Shown: one piece after another, positions 18,982 through 28,028 of the stretch
Numbering within the stretch: position 1 is the first letter of the stretch
How the letters are laid out: the number at the start of each line of letters is the position of its first letter
Source: Chromatiaceae bacterium
GTDB taxonomy: Bacteria; Pseudomonadota; Gammaproteobacteria; Chromatiales; Chromatiaceae
Assembly: GCA_024235255.1 (NCBI GenBank)
Contig: JACKMT010000004.1
Span: 62,001 to 126,000 of the forward strand
DNA length: 64,000 nucleotides
Reading direction: 5' to 3'
The notes under the pieces: generated by a model
The model's database searches: none
Told to the model about the DNA's origin: nothing
Seen by the model: the letters and a program-made list of their open reading frames with translations, nothing else
Translations under genes and position numbers: made by a program

Positions 18982-19035
18982 TAGAACTTGTCTCATATCC
19001 CCGTGTAGCCGCATGGGATTCTCAGAGAGGTTCTT
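18982..19035. repeat. Decayed copy of the 3997-4056 palindrome
   Basis: The left arm TAGAACTTGTCTCATATCCC matches the left arm of the 3997-4056 element except for a C-to-T change and a one-base shift. The right arm (GGGATTCTCAGAGAGGTTCT) is degenerate. It lies in the 256-base gap before the efflux genes. Two related palindromes 15 kb apart show a dispersed family. Confidence 0.7.
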
Positions 19036-19145
19036 AACGGACTGTTGGTAATGGGCCATCCATGAGACCATAGTCGGAAAAGCAGTGCCTTACGCAAATT
19101 AGTCTGCGGCCGGGCGCGGTTTCGAGTTGGATTTTTGCTTCGCCC

Positions 19146-20384
19146 GTGAAACGCATAGTCAAATTTCTCGCGCCAATCCTGATCCTTACGTTCAGCGTCT
19201 CACTCTTCATGGTTCTGCGTGCAAGCAAGCCTGAGCTGCCTCCCGTGGAGACGCAAGAGCGGGTCTGGCGGGTCGAGGTGCAGGATGTGGTACCACAGAC
19301 ACTGGCCCCCTCGCTGACCCTTTACGGCAGGGTTGAGACCCCGGCGCTGTTCAAGGCGGCTGCGCCCGCTGCGTCGAGGGTTCAGCAGGTGCTGGTGCGG
19401 GAAGGGGAGACGGTGGTACAGGGTCAGCTGCTGATCGCTCTCGATGCACGTGATTTTCTGCCGCGGTTGGAGCAGGCGCAAGCAGAGGTTGCCGAATTTG
19501 AAGCGCAGCTGCGCAGCGAGCATATCAGACAGGAATCCGATCTGAGTGCGCTGGAGTATGAGCGCAAACTGCTTGAGCTTGCCACACAGAGCGTCGAGCG
19601 GGCGCAGCGCCTGCAAAGCAAGCAACTGGGCTCCGACTCAGAACTGGATCAGGCGCGGCAGGCGCTGGCGCGGCAGGCGTTGTCGCTGAGCAGCCGCGAA
19701 CTCTCAATCGCCGATCATCCGGCCCGAATCCAGGTCCTGGAAGCGCGTCTCGATAAGGCCAAAGCGGGTCTGGCGCAGGCTGAGCTGAATCTTGAGCGCA
19801 GCCAGGTAAAGGCACCCTATGCAGGCCGGATTGCCACCCTCGATGTAGCTGAGGGCAACCAGGTAGCGGCCAATCAGCAGCTGTTGAGCCTGTACGATCA
19901 GGCGACACTGGAGCTGCGTGCCAGGATACCAGTGCCTTATCTGGATGAGCTGGAGCAGAGCCAGGCTGCGGGTTATCCGTTGCTGGGATATTCCGTACGG
20001 GGCAGCAGGCGGATCGAGTTGCGCCTGGTCCGGTTGGCGGGAGAAGCTGATCCCAGCGGCATCGATGCGCTGTTTGCGATAGAACAGGGCGGCGCCTGGC
20101 TGCGCTCCGGTCAGATAGTGCAGTTCACGCTGCGCCTGCAGCCCAGAGCGGGCGCCCTGGCGGTCCCTTACTCGGTACTGTACGGGGAAGACCGGGCTTA
20201 CAAGCTGGTTCAGGGGCGGATGCAGGGCGTGCGGCTGGAGACCTTGGGCAGCTACCAGTCGGAGCGCGGAGTCGAGCAGCTGCTGATCCGCTCGGATCAG
20301 CTCAGCTCGGGCGACGCGCTGGTGATCACCCATCTACCGAACGCAATCGACGGTCTGCGGGCGGAAGCGGTGGCTGACGAATGA
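19146..20384 (+). CDS. RND efflux periplasmic adaptor (membrane fusion protein)
   Basis: This 412-residue adaptor starts at a GTG (19146) and has an N-terminal membrane anchor (FLAPILILTFSVSLFMVL). The lipoyl-like domain is split around a long coiled coil (about residues 105-220, rich in Ala, Glu, Gln and Arg), with the second lipoyl half in VKAPYAGRIATLDVAEGNQV. It would connect the RND pump that overlaps its end to an outer-membrane channel not encoded here. It is related to the HlyD/AcrA superfamily. Substrate unknown. Confidence 0.92.
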   Translation: MKRIVKFLAPILILTFSVSLFMVLRASKPELPPVETQERVWRVEVQDVVPQTLAPSLTLYGRVETPALFKAAAPAASRVQQVLVREGETVVQGQLLIALDARDFLPRLEQAQAEVAEFEAQLRSEHIRQESDLSALEYERKLLELATQSVERAQRLQSKQLGSDSELDQARQALARQALSLSSRELSIADHPARIQVLEARLDKAKAGLAQAELNLERSQVKAPYAGRIATLDVAEGNQVAANQQLLSLYDQATLELRARIPVPYLDELEQSQAAGYPLLGYSVRGSRRIELRLVRLAGEADPSGIDALFAIEQGGAWLRSGQIVQFTLRLQPRAGALAVPYSVLYGEDRAYKLVQGRMQGVRLETLGSYQSERGVEQLLIRSDQLSSGDALVITHLPNAIDGLRAEAVADE

Positions 20385-23300
20385 AGCCGCACAAAGCGGA
20401 TCTGCTCGGTATCTTTGCCCATCACAAGGTTGCAGCCAATCTGTTGATGGTCATCATGCTGTTGACCGGCGCGCTGGCGCTGAACCGGATGAATGTTCAA
20501 TTCTTTCCCAGTTTCGAGCTGGACTTCATAACGGTGACGGTAATCTGGACCGGCAGCAGCGCCGAGGATGTCGAAGAGACCATCACCACGCCGCTCGAAC
20601 AGCGGCTGCGCACCGTCGACGGCCTGCATAAGCTGACTTCCACCTCCACCCAGGGGACCTCGGCCATTACGCTGGAGTTCGTAGAGGGTACCGATCCGTT
20701 GCTGGCGCTGGATCAGACCCGGCGTCTGGTCGACGACTTTCGCAATCTGCCGGGGGATGCGGAGACACCCACCGTGATGAACGTGACCCGTTACGAGCCG
20801 GTCGCAAGAGTGCTCGTCAGCGGTCCGGAGAGCCTGGATGAGTTGCGCCAGCTGGTGCGCGGTTTCGAGACCGAGTTGCTCGACGCCGGCGTCGACAAAG
20901 TCGATATCGGGGGTCTCCCGGAGGAGGAGATCGCCATTGAGGTGGATCCGGTGGCGCTGGAGTACCTGGGTATCACGCTCGACCAGATCAGCGATCGAGT
21001 GGCTGCTTTCAGCCGGGATCAGCCGGCCGGTCTGCTGGGCCGGGGGGAGAGCTCCAAGGAGCTGCGCAGCCTGCAGCAGCGGCGCGACGTGCATAGCTTC
21101 GCCACGCTGCCGGTGGTGAGTGAAGGCACGACGCGCATTGCTCTGGGTTCGGTAGCCGGCATCGAACGCAAGCCCAGGGACGGCAGTGTCCAGCTCAATG
21201 TCAATGGAAAACCGGCGGCGGACATCACCGTGCATCGTACCACCGGGGGCGACTCACTGGCCGCGGCAAAACTGCTGGATGAGTGGCTGGAGAGGACCCG
21301 CGGCAGTTTGCCGCCGACGGTTTCGATCAGGGTTTACGACGAGACCTGGCAGCTGATCAAGGAGCGCATCATGCTGCTGTTGAAAAACGGCGGCAGCGGC
21401 CTGCTGCTGGTTATCCTGATCCTTTATCTGTTCCTGACCGGCCGGGTCGCCTTCTGGGTGGCGGTTGGGATTCCGGTGTCGTTTATGGCAACGCTGTTCG
21501 TGCTCTGGCTGACCGGCGGCAGCATCAATATGATCAGTCTGTTCGGCCTGATTATGGCGCTTGGCATCATCGTCGATGACGCAATCGTCGTGGGCGAGGA
21601 CGCATTGGCTCACTACCAGCAAGGGGAGGCGCCGCTGCTGGCAGCCGAAGGCGGCGCGCGCCGCATGCTGGCGCCCGTGATCGCCTCATCGCTGACCACC
21701 ATCGCCGCTTTCCTGCCGCTGATGCTGATCGGCGGCATTATCGGCAACATTCTGTTTGCGATTCCGCTGGTGATTGTCAGCGTGATTCTTGCTTCATTGG
21801 TAGAGAGCTTTCTGGTATTACCGGGACACCTGCGCCACTCCTTTACCCATATCCACGAGGTTGCGCCGAATTCTTTGCGGGCAAGACTGGACCGGGGCTT
21901 TACGCGCTTCCGGGAACAGCTGTTTCGGCCGCTGGTCAGGTTTACGCTCCGCTTCAAATGGGTGACCATCTGCGGCGCTGCGGGTTTTCTGATCGTGATG
22001 ACGGGTTTGCTGGCTGGCGGTCGTCTGGCATTCAATTTCTTTCCAACACCGGAAGCACAGATGATTTACGCCAACGCCACGTTTGTGGCGGGAACACCGC
22101 GGCACAAGGTGAACCGCTTTCTCGAACACTTAGAGCAGACGCTGCTTCAGACCGAGCAGGAGTTGGGGCAGGGCAGACTGATCAATATCGCGGTAGTCAA
22201 TCGTGGCGCCAAAGCGGGTGATGATGGCGGTGCGGGTTTTGCGCGCGCCGATCAGTTTGGGGCGCTTAAGGTCGAGCTGGTGCCGCCTGATCAGCGTCTA
22301 CTGCGCAACGAAGCGATTATCAACGCCTGGAGAGCGCGTATCAGGCTACCAGCAGGGATGGAGAACTTCACTATCACCTCACGCCGGGCGGGTCCGCCGG
22401 GGCGCGATGTGACGGTGCGCCTGACCGGGCGCGATGCGGCGGTGCTGAAAAAAGCGGCGCTGGAGCTCTCCGATACGCTCAGTGCTATTCCCGGTGTATC
22501 CGAGGTGGAGGACGATCTAGCCTACGGGCGCGAACAGCTGATCTTCTCGCTCACCCCCGAGGGCGAAGTCGAGGGGCTCACCGTAGAGAGCCTCAGCCGC
22601 CAGCTGCGCACTGCCTTCGCCGGCCGCCTGGTGCAGATATTCCAGGATGGGCCGGAAGAGGTCGAGGTGCGGGTAAGGCTGCCCGAAGCTGTGCGCGACA
22701 GCGCGGCCATTCTGCACCGCTTCAATGTGCGTCTGCCCAGTGGCGAACAGGCTCCGCTTGCCAGTGTGGCAAGCTGGGAGTCGAAGCGGGGCTTTGAGAT
22801 TTTGCGCCATGCCGAGGGCAAACTGGCGGTGCAGGTGATCGCCGATGTCGACGAAAGCCTGGCCAATGCCAATCAGATCATCGCTGCGCTGGAACAAGGC
22901 GCGCTGCCTGAGCTGGCCGCGCGGCTGGGTATCAACTATTCGCTGGAGGGGCGTTCGGCCGATCAGCGCGAGACCCTGGCCGATATGAAGGTCGGGATGC
23001 TGCTCGGCCTGGCGATGATCTACCTGGTGTTAGCCTGGGTCTTCGCCTCTTACGGCTGGCCGCTGGTGGTGATGACGGCAATCCCGTTCGGGTTGGGCGG
23101 GGCACTGTTCGGACACTGGGTAATGGGACTGGAGCTGACCATTCTCTCGCTGTTCGGATTTTTTGCGCTGTCGGGCATTGTAGTCAACGATTCCATCATT
23201 CTGGTGACCTTTTACAAGCGTCTGCGCGAGGAGGGTGTGGCGCTGGCGGAGGCGGTGGAGGAGGCTGCCTGCCAGCGACTGCGCGCAGTGTTGCTTACCT

Positions 23301-23524
23301 CGCTAACCACCATTGCAGGATTGACGCCGCTGTTGTTTGAAACCTCGCTGCAGGCTCAGTTCCTGATTCCGATGGCGACGTCGATCGCTTTTGGTCTGGC
23401 ATTGGCCACATTGCTGATTCTATTGTTCGTGCCGGCTCTGCTGCTGCTGTATGAGGGTTTCAGAGAGCGTTGGGGTATAGGCAGCACAGCAGCTGTGACT
23501 GAACAGATGGTACAGCGCCTTTGA
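20381..23524 (+). CDS. RND-family efflux permease (AcrB/HAE1-like)
   Basis: This is a 1047-residue proton-driven transporter with the usual twelve membrane helices and two large periplasmic domains. Helix 4 has the proton-relay pair in GIIVDDAIVVGEDA (around residues 399-400), and helix 10 has GIVVNDSIILVTFYKR. The start overlaps the adaptor stop in an ATGA. The porter is of the hydrophobe/amphiphile type; heavy-metal signatures are not evident. The pair lacks its own TolC and an adjacent regulator. Confidence 0.94.
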   Translation: MKPHKADLLGIFAHHKVAANLLMVIMLLTGALALNRMNVQFFPSFELDFITVTVIWTGSSAEDVEETITTPLEQRLRTVDGLHKLTSTSTQGTSAITLEFVEGTDPLLALDQTRRLVDDFRNLPGDAETPTVMNVTRYEPVARVLVSGPESLDELRQLVRGFETELLDAGVDKVDIGGLPEEEIAIEVDPVALEYLGITLDQISDRVAAFSRDQPAGLLGRGESSKELRSLQQRRDVHSFATLPVVSEGTTRIALGSVAGIERKPRDGSVQLNVNGKPAADITVHRTTGGDSLAAAKLLDEWLERTRGSLPPTVSIRVYDETWQLIKERIMLLLKNGGSGLLLVILILYLFLTGRVAFWVAVGIPVSFMATLFVLWLTGGSINMISLFGLIMALGIIVDDAIVVGEDALAHYQQGEAPLLAAEGGARRMLAPVIASSLTTIAAFLPLMLIGGIIGNILFAIPLVIVSVILASLVESFLVLPGHLRHSFTHIHEVAPNSLRARLDRGFTRFREQLFRPLVRFTLRFKWVTICGAAGFLIVMTGLLAGGRLAFNFFPTPEAQMIYANATFVAGTPRHKVNRFLEHLEQTLLQTEQELGQGRLINIAVVNRGAKAGDDGGAGFARADQFGALKVELVPPDQRLLRNEAIINAWRARIRLPAGMENFTITSRRAGPPGRDVTVRLTGRDAAVLKKAALELSDTLSAIPGVSEVEDDLAYGREQLIFSLTPEGEVEGLTVESLSRQLRTAFAGRLVQIFQDGPEEVEVRVRLPEAVRDSAAILHRFNVRLPSGEQAPLASVASWESKRGFEILRHAEGKLAVQVIADVDESLANANQIIAALEQGALPELAARLGINYSLEGRSADQRETLADMKVGMLLGLAMIYLVLAWVFASYGWPLVVMTAIPFGLGGALFGHWVMGLELTILSLFGFFALSGIVVNDSIILVTFYKRLREEGVALAEAVEEAACQRLRAVLLTSLTTIAGLTPLLFETSLQAQFLIPMATSIAFGLALATLLILLFVPALLLLYEGFRERWGIGSTAAVTEQMVQRL

Positions 23525-23557
23525 ACGGGTGGCGTGGTTAACCTGAGAAGAGGGCGG

Positions 23558-23974
23558 TTACTCCAGGTTGCACTCTGCTTTGTCGCAGCAGCCGTAAATC
23601 ACCAGTGCGTGATCTTTGATCGTAAAACCAAATTTTTTGGCGATGGCTTCCTGCCGCTTCTCGATCGTCGCGTCCAGAAACTCCTCGACTTTGCCGCACT
23701 TGATGCAGACTAGGTGATCGTGATGGGTGCCGCTGTCGATCTCGAACACCGATTGACCACCCTCGAAATTCTGCCGTACCACCAAACCCGCCGACTCGAA
23801 TTGAGTCAGCACACGGTAAACGGTGGCAAGGCCGATCTCCTCGCCCTCGTCCAGCAGGATTTTATAAACGTCCTCAGCGCTCAGATGACCGCCGTGTTTC
23901 TCCAGCAGGGTCAGGATCTTCACCCTGGGCAGGGTGATTTTGAGTCCCGCTTTTTTGATGTCCTGGTTTTCCAA
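23558..23974 (-). CDS. fur: Ferric uptake regulator Fur
   Basis: Fur represses iron-uptake genes when loaded with Fe2+. I placed the start at the TTG at 23974, preceded by AGGAG, giving a 138-residue protein that begins at the family N-terminus (LENQDIKKAGLKITLPR). A longer frame to 24166 has no similarity to Fur and contains the divergent promoter region. The winged helix includes EEIGLATVYRVLTQFESAG. The metal sites include HHDHLVCIKCGKVEEF, and a C-terminal zinc-type CC and C set (CCDKAEC). It is divergent from the iron importer it probably controls. Confidence 0.95.
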   Translation of the reverse strand: MENQDIKKAGLKITLPRVKILTLLEKHGGHLSAEDVYKILLDEGEEIGLATVYRVLTQFESAGLVVRQNFEGGQSVFEIDSGTHHDHLVCIKCGKVEEFLDATIEKRQEAIAKKFGFTIKDHALVIYGCCDKAECNLE

Positions 23975-24169
23975 TCTATCTACACTCCTGTCCAAACCTC
24001 GGGCTGTGGGTGAATAAGCAGGCGGTGAGTTGCTTTCTACCCATGTTAGTATACCCAACTCCCAGCAAGAGGAGAAAACCATCGTAGCGGCTATTTCGAG
24101 GCGGGCAGTTGCCGGCAGCCGTTGTGCTATTCCCGGGCACTCATAGTAAAAGAGGTTGCAACACAATAA

Positions 24170-24196
24170 TGATAATGAGAAGATTTCTCATTATCA
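24170..24196. promoter_or_regulatory. Fur box upstream of the fbp operon
   Basis: A perfect 27-base palindrome has arms TGATAATGAGAA and TTCTCATTATCA around a three-base centre. It contains GATAAT hexamers in the orientation of the Fur consensus and ends 27 bases before the fbpA start. Fur bound here should block the importer when iron is sufficient. It could also influence fur itself, which starts about 200 bases away. Confidence 0.9.
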
Positions 24197-24222
24197 CCTA
24201 TACTTATTCTCGAGGAGTTCGC

Positions 24223-25245
24223 ATGGCATTCAAATCAGCTGTTTCCACTGCTTTGGTTGTAGCAGTTCTGGCTTCCACCACTGTTCTGGCGTCGGAAGAG
24301 GTCAATCTTTACTCGGCGCGCAAGGAGGAGCTAATCAAGCCATTGCTGGATCGCTTCAGCGATCAGACCGGCATCACCATCAATCTGGTAACCGGTGATG
24401 CGGACGCGCTGCTGCAGCGGCTGCAGTCGGAGGGGCGCAACAGCCCCGCTGACCTGCTGATTACCACCGATGCCGGGCGTCTGCACCGGGCCATGGAGGC
24501 TGGGGTTACCCAAGCCGTAACCAGTGATGCGCTGCTGCAAGGTGTACCGGCGGCTTACCGAGAACCCAACGGCCACTGGTATGGACTCTCGCTGCGCGCC
24601 CGGCCGATTTTTTACGTAAAGGAGAAGGTGTCGCCGACGGAGCTCTCCAGCTATGAGGATCTGGCTGATCCCAAATGGGCGGGCCGGATCTGCATCCGCT
24701 CATCGGGCAACATCTACAATCAATCGCTGGTGGCTTCCATGATCGCTCATTCGGGAGAGCAGAAGAGCGAGCAGTGGGCGGCGGGACTGGTAAAGAACCT
24801 GGCGCGCTCGCCAAAGGGCGGCGATCGCGATCAGATCAAAGCGGCAGCGGCGGGGGAGTGTGATATCGCGGTGGCCAACACCTACTATTACGGCGGTATG
24901 CTCAACAGCAACGATGAGGCCGAGCATCAGGCGGCAGCGAAGGTGGCGATCTTCTGGCCGAATCAGTCCGATCGCGGCACCCATGTCAATGTCAGCGGTG
25001 CGGCGTTGACCGCTCATGCCCGCAACCGCGACAACGCTGTCAAATTGATGGAATTTTTGGTCCAACCCGAGTCGCAGTCCTGGTATGCTGAAGTCAATTA
25101 CGAATACCCAGTGCGTGACGGGGTGGCATGGAGTGATCTGTTGCAGCAGTGGGGCCGGTTTAAATCCGACAACCTGAATCTCAGTCAGCTGGGCAAGTAC
25201 AACAGCCAGGCTGTGATGATTATGGACAGGGCTGGGTGGAAGTAG
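24223..25245 (+). CDS. fbpA: Fe(III) ABC transporter, periplasmic iron-binding protein
   Basis: From the ATG at 24223 (GAGGAG upstream) this is a 340-residue protein with a cleavable signal peptide (about residues 1-22, ending TVLA). The mature part is a FbpA/FutA-type ferric-binding protein: EVNLYSARKEELIKPLL at the N-terminus and ANTYYYGGML (tyrosine pair for Fe3+) near residue 220. A frame start at 24109 lies over the Fur box and has no ribosome-binding site. It is the first gene of an iron-regulated operon. Confidence 0.93.
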   Translation: MAFKSAVSTALVVAVLASTTVLASEEVNLYSARKEELIKPLLDRFSDQTGITINLVTGDADALLQRLQSEGRNSPADLLITTDAGRLHRAMEAGVTQAVTSDALLQGVPAAYREPNGHWYGLSLRARPIFYVKEKVSPTELSSYEDLADPKWAGRICIRSSGNIYNQSLVASMIAHSGEQKSEQWAAGLVKNLARSPKGGDRDQIKAAAAGECDIAVANTYYYGGMLNSNDEAEHQAAAKVAIFWPNQSDRGTHVNVSGAALTAHARNRDNAVKLMEFLVQPESQSWYAEVNYEYPVRDGVAWSDLLQQWGRFKSDNLNLSQLGKYNSQAVMIMDRAGWK

Positions 25246-26918
25246 CGGTTAAACCTGAGAGCGCAGCAATACGGAAACACCGGCCTGGCTTCTGGCAGGC
25301 CGGTGTTCTGCTCTCTGCACTACTGTTGGCGCTGCCGGTTATCGTGGTTTTCAGCTTTGTGTTCGTTCCGGCCGGCGAGGTGTGGCGGCATCTGGTCGAT
25401 ACCGTGCTGGCAGACTATCTAAGCAACTCTTTGCTGCTGGTAGTCGGTGTCGCAATCGGCGTACTGTTGTTGGGAATACCGACAGCCTGGGTCACCACCG
25501 TTTACGAGTTTCCCGGGCGCAGGTTGTTTGAATGGGCACTGCTGCTGCCGCTGGCGATTCCGGCATATATCATCGCCTACACTTACACCGGCCTGCTAGA
25601 TTTTTCCGGTCCGGTACAGATGCTGTTGCGCTCCGTGTTTGGCTGGACCGCCGGGGAGTACGCTTTTCCCGAGGTGCGTTCACTGGGCGGCGCGGTGCTG
25701 ATGCTGTCGCTGGTGCTCTATCCTTACGTCTACATGATGTCGCGCGCCAGTTTCCTCAGTCAGTCGCTCTCCATGCTGGAGGCGGGCAGGGTGCTCGGCG
25801 CCGGGCCCTGGCGGGTATTTTTCAAGCTAACCCTGCCGCTGGCGCGGCCGGCGGTGGTGACCGGCGTGTCGCTGGCGCTGATGGAGACGCTGGCGGACTA
25901 CGGCACCGTTCAGTACTTCGGCATCGCCACCTTTACCACGGGCATCTTCCGCACCTGGTTCGGGCTGAACGACAGTGCTGCGGCCGCCCAACTGGCGGCT
26001 TTGCTGATGAGTTTCGTCTTTGTACTAATTTTGCTGGAGCAGCACTCGCGCCGGCGCCTCAGATTTTTCCAGACCAGCGGCCGCTACCGCCATCTGCAGC
26101 GGCATCGGCTGTATGGCTACCGCAAGTGGTCAGTGGTGCTGCTCTGCCTGCTGCCGCTCACCTTCGGCTTTCTGATACCTGCCGGACAGCTGCTGGTATG
26201 GGCGCTCTCCATCGCCGAGGAGACACTCGACCAGCGCTTTTTTCTGCTGGTCGGTCACACGTTGATGCTGGCCGTCACTGCCGCGCTGATCACCCTGACG
26301 CTGGCGCTGTTCCTCGGTTACGGCCGCCGACTTTTCCCGTCGCGGCGGGTGAACTTTGCGGTACGGCTGTCGGCGATGGGCTACGCTATTCCGGGAACCG
26401 TCATCGCGGTAGGAGTGATGCTCCCTTTCGCCTGGTTGGATAATCGCATCGACGATGCGATGCGGGAGTTTTTCGGGCTATCGACCGGCCTGATGTTCAG
26501 CGGCACACTGTTCATACTATTATTCGCCTACGCGGTGCGCTTTCTGGCGGTCTCTGTGCAGTCGGTGGAGTCCGGGCTGGCTCGGGTCACACCCAATATG
26601 GATGACGCCGCCCGCTCGCTGGGTTACTCGCCCGGCAGGGTGCTGATGAAAGTTCATCTGCCGATCATGCGCGGTGCGCTGTTCAGTGCGCTGCTGCTGG
26701 TCTTCGTCGACGTGTTAAAAGAGCTGCCGGCCACATTGATTCTGCGTCCTTTCAATTTCAATACGCTGGCGGTGCGGGCTTACGAACTGGCATCGGATGA
26801 GCGACTGGCCGACTCCTCCGTAGCAGCGCTGACGATCGTGGCGGTGGGAGTGATTCCGGTAATTCTGCTCAGTCGTGCGGTAAGCCGATCAGGGGTGCGA
26901 GATGCAACGCCCACTTGA
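25236..26918 (+). CDS. fbpB: Fe(III) ABC transporter, fused permease
   Basis: This 560-residue inner-membrane permease has two MetI-like halves with roughly twelve helices. Each half has the ATPase-contact loop: EAGRVLGAGPWRVFFKLTLPLARPA in the first and DAARSLGYSPGRVLMKVHLPIMRGA in the second. The GTG start at 25236 overlaps the fbpA stop by ten bases. It would move iron released by FbpA across the inner membrane. Confidence 0.94.
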   Translation: MEVAVKPESAAIRKHRPGFWQAGVLLSALLLALPVIVVFSFVFVPAGEVWRHLVDTVLADYLSNSLLLVVGVAIGVLLLGIPTAWVTTVYEFPGRRLFEWALLLPLAIPAYIIAYTYTGLLDFSGPVQMLLRSVFGWTAGEYAFPEVRSLGGAVLMLSLVLYPYVYMMSRASFLSQSLSMLEAGRVLGAGPWRVFFKLTLPLARPAVVTGVSLALMETLADYGTVQYFGIATFTTGIFRTWFGLNDSAAAAQLAALLMSFVFVLILLEQHSRRRLRFFQTSGRYRHLQRHRLYGYRKWSVVLLCLLPLTFGFLIPAGQLLVWALSIAEETLDQRFFLLVGHTLMLAVTAALITLTLALFLGYGRRLFPSRRVNFAVRLSAMGYAIPGTVIAVGVMLPFAWLDNRIDDAMREFFGLSTGLMFSGTLFILLFAYAVRFLAVSVQSVESGLARVTPNMDDAARSLGYSPGRVLMKVHLPIMRGALFSALLLVFVDVLKELPATLILRPFNFNTLAVRAYELASDERLADSSVAALTIVAVGVIPVILLSRAVSRSGVRDATPT

Positions 26919-27966
26919 GCTGCAGCAGGTGGATGTTGCCTATGGTGAAACGCCTGTCGTCCGCAGCGTGTCGCTGATTTTGGGAGCTGGTGAGATCGGC
27001 TGTCTGCTGGGGCCTTCAGGCTGCGGCAAGACAACGCTGCTGCGCGCCATTGCCGGTTTTGAACCGGTGCGCGGCGGTCATATCCTGATACGCGGAGAGA
27101 AGGTGAGCAGGCCGGGCTATACCCTGGTGCCGGAGAAGCGCGGTATCGGGATGGTGTTCCAGGACTTTGCGCTCTTTCCCCACCTCAGCGTGGCGCGCAA
27201 TATTGAGTTCGGTATCGCACACCTGCCGGCCGGCCAGCGGCGCAGTAGGGTGGAGGAGTTGCTGCGGCTGGTGGAACTGCCGAATATCGGCGGCTGTTAC
27301 CCGCATGAACTCTCCGGCGGACAGCAGCAGCGGGTGGCGCTGATTCGGGCACTGGCGCCAAAGCCGGCGCTGCTGCTGCTGGACGAGCCCTTCTCCAGTA
27401 TGGATGTGGAGCTGCGCGAGAGTCTTGCCCGAGAGGTTCGCCGTATTCTCAGAAGTGAACAAACCAGCGCGTTGCTGGTCACGCACGACCAGAGCGAAGC
27501 CTTCGCGATGGCCGACCGCATAGCAGTCATGCAGCAGGGGAGCATCAGACAATGGGACTGCGCCTATAATCTCTATCATAAACCTGCCGACCGATTTGTT
27601 GCCGGGTTTATCGGGCAGGGGGTGTGGTTGCCGCTGCTGCGCGACACAAACCATGTGCTATGCAGCGAATTCGGGCCGCTCTTTCCCAATCGCGTTGAAC
27701 TGCCGCATCGCGCCGCCTCAGAAGCCGGCGATGATCCACCGCTGGAGCTGTTGCTGCGCCCGGATGATGTGGTCTATCTGGAGGATGGCCTGCACTGTGA
27801 GGTGATCGAGAAATCGTTTCGCGGCGCGGATATTCTCTACCGCCTGCGCTTGCCGAGCGGCACCGATATTCTGTATATCACTAAAGGCCACAACGATCTG
27901 CCGGTGGGCGCGACGATACCCGTTGCGATCAAAATGAACGAGCTGGTGCTGTTTACTGCCGAGTAA
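26902..27966 (+). CDS. fbpC: Fe(III) ABC transporter, ATP-binding subunit
   Basis: This 354-residue ATPase drives the importer. Walker A is GPSGCGKTT, the signature LSGGQQQRVALIRAL, and Walker B LLLLDEPFSSMD, followed by the switch His in LVTHDQSEAFAMADR. The C-terminal domain (about 270-350) is the TOBE-like regulatory region of iron and sulfate importers. It overlaps the permease gene by 17 bases. The stop codon is immediately followed by a large inverted repeat that probably ends the transcript. Confidence 0.95.
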   Translation: MQRPLELQQVDVAYGETPVVRSVSLILGAGEIGCLLGPSGCGKTTLLRAIAGFEPVRGGHILIRGEKVSRPGYTLVPEKRGIGMVFQDFALFPHLSVARNIEFGIAHLPAGQRRSRVEELLRLVELPNIGGCYPHELSGGQQQRVALIRALAPKPALLLLDEPFSSMDVELRESLAREVRRILRSEQTSALLVTHDQSEAFAMADRIAVMQQGSIRQWDCAYNLYHKPADRFVAGFIGQGVWLPLLRDTNHVLCSEFGPLFPNRVELPHRAASEAGDDPPLELLLRPDDVVYLEDGLHCEVIEKSFRGADILYRLRLPSGTDILYITKGHNDLPVGATIPVAIKMNELVLFTAE

Positions 27967-28024
27967 AAAAGGGGACAGATTAATTTTTCGAATTGCTCCG
28001 CTAAAAATAAATCTGTCCCCTTTT
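27967..28024. repeat. Inverted repeat of the GGGGACAGATTTATTTTT type, likely bidirectional terminator
   Basis: Two 22-base arms (27967-27988 and 28003-28024) pair with a single mismatch around a 14-base loop. The inner arm is AAAAGGGGACAGATTWATTT. It fills the whole gap between the converging fbpC and crotonase genes, and T-tracts leave the stem on both strands. I recall the same sequence as a widely dispersed repeat in gammaproteobacterial genomes; that is memory, not checked. Confidence 0.85.
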
Positions 28025-28028
28025 ATTA

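Noticed and set aside
19034..19228. 64-codon open frame on the - strand over the start of the efflux adaptor
   Set aside because: It is antisense to a signal-anchor coding region and has no support.
24109..24222. Upstream extension of fbpA to an ATG at 24109
   Set aside because: It would translate through the Fur box and destroy the signal peptide; the ATG at 24223 has GAGGAG and a normal signal sequence.
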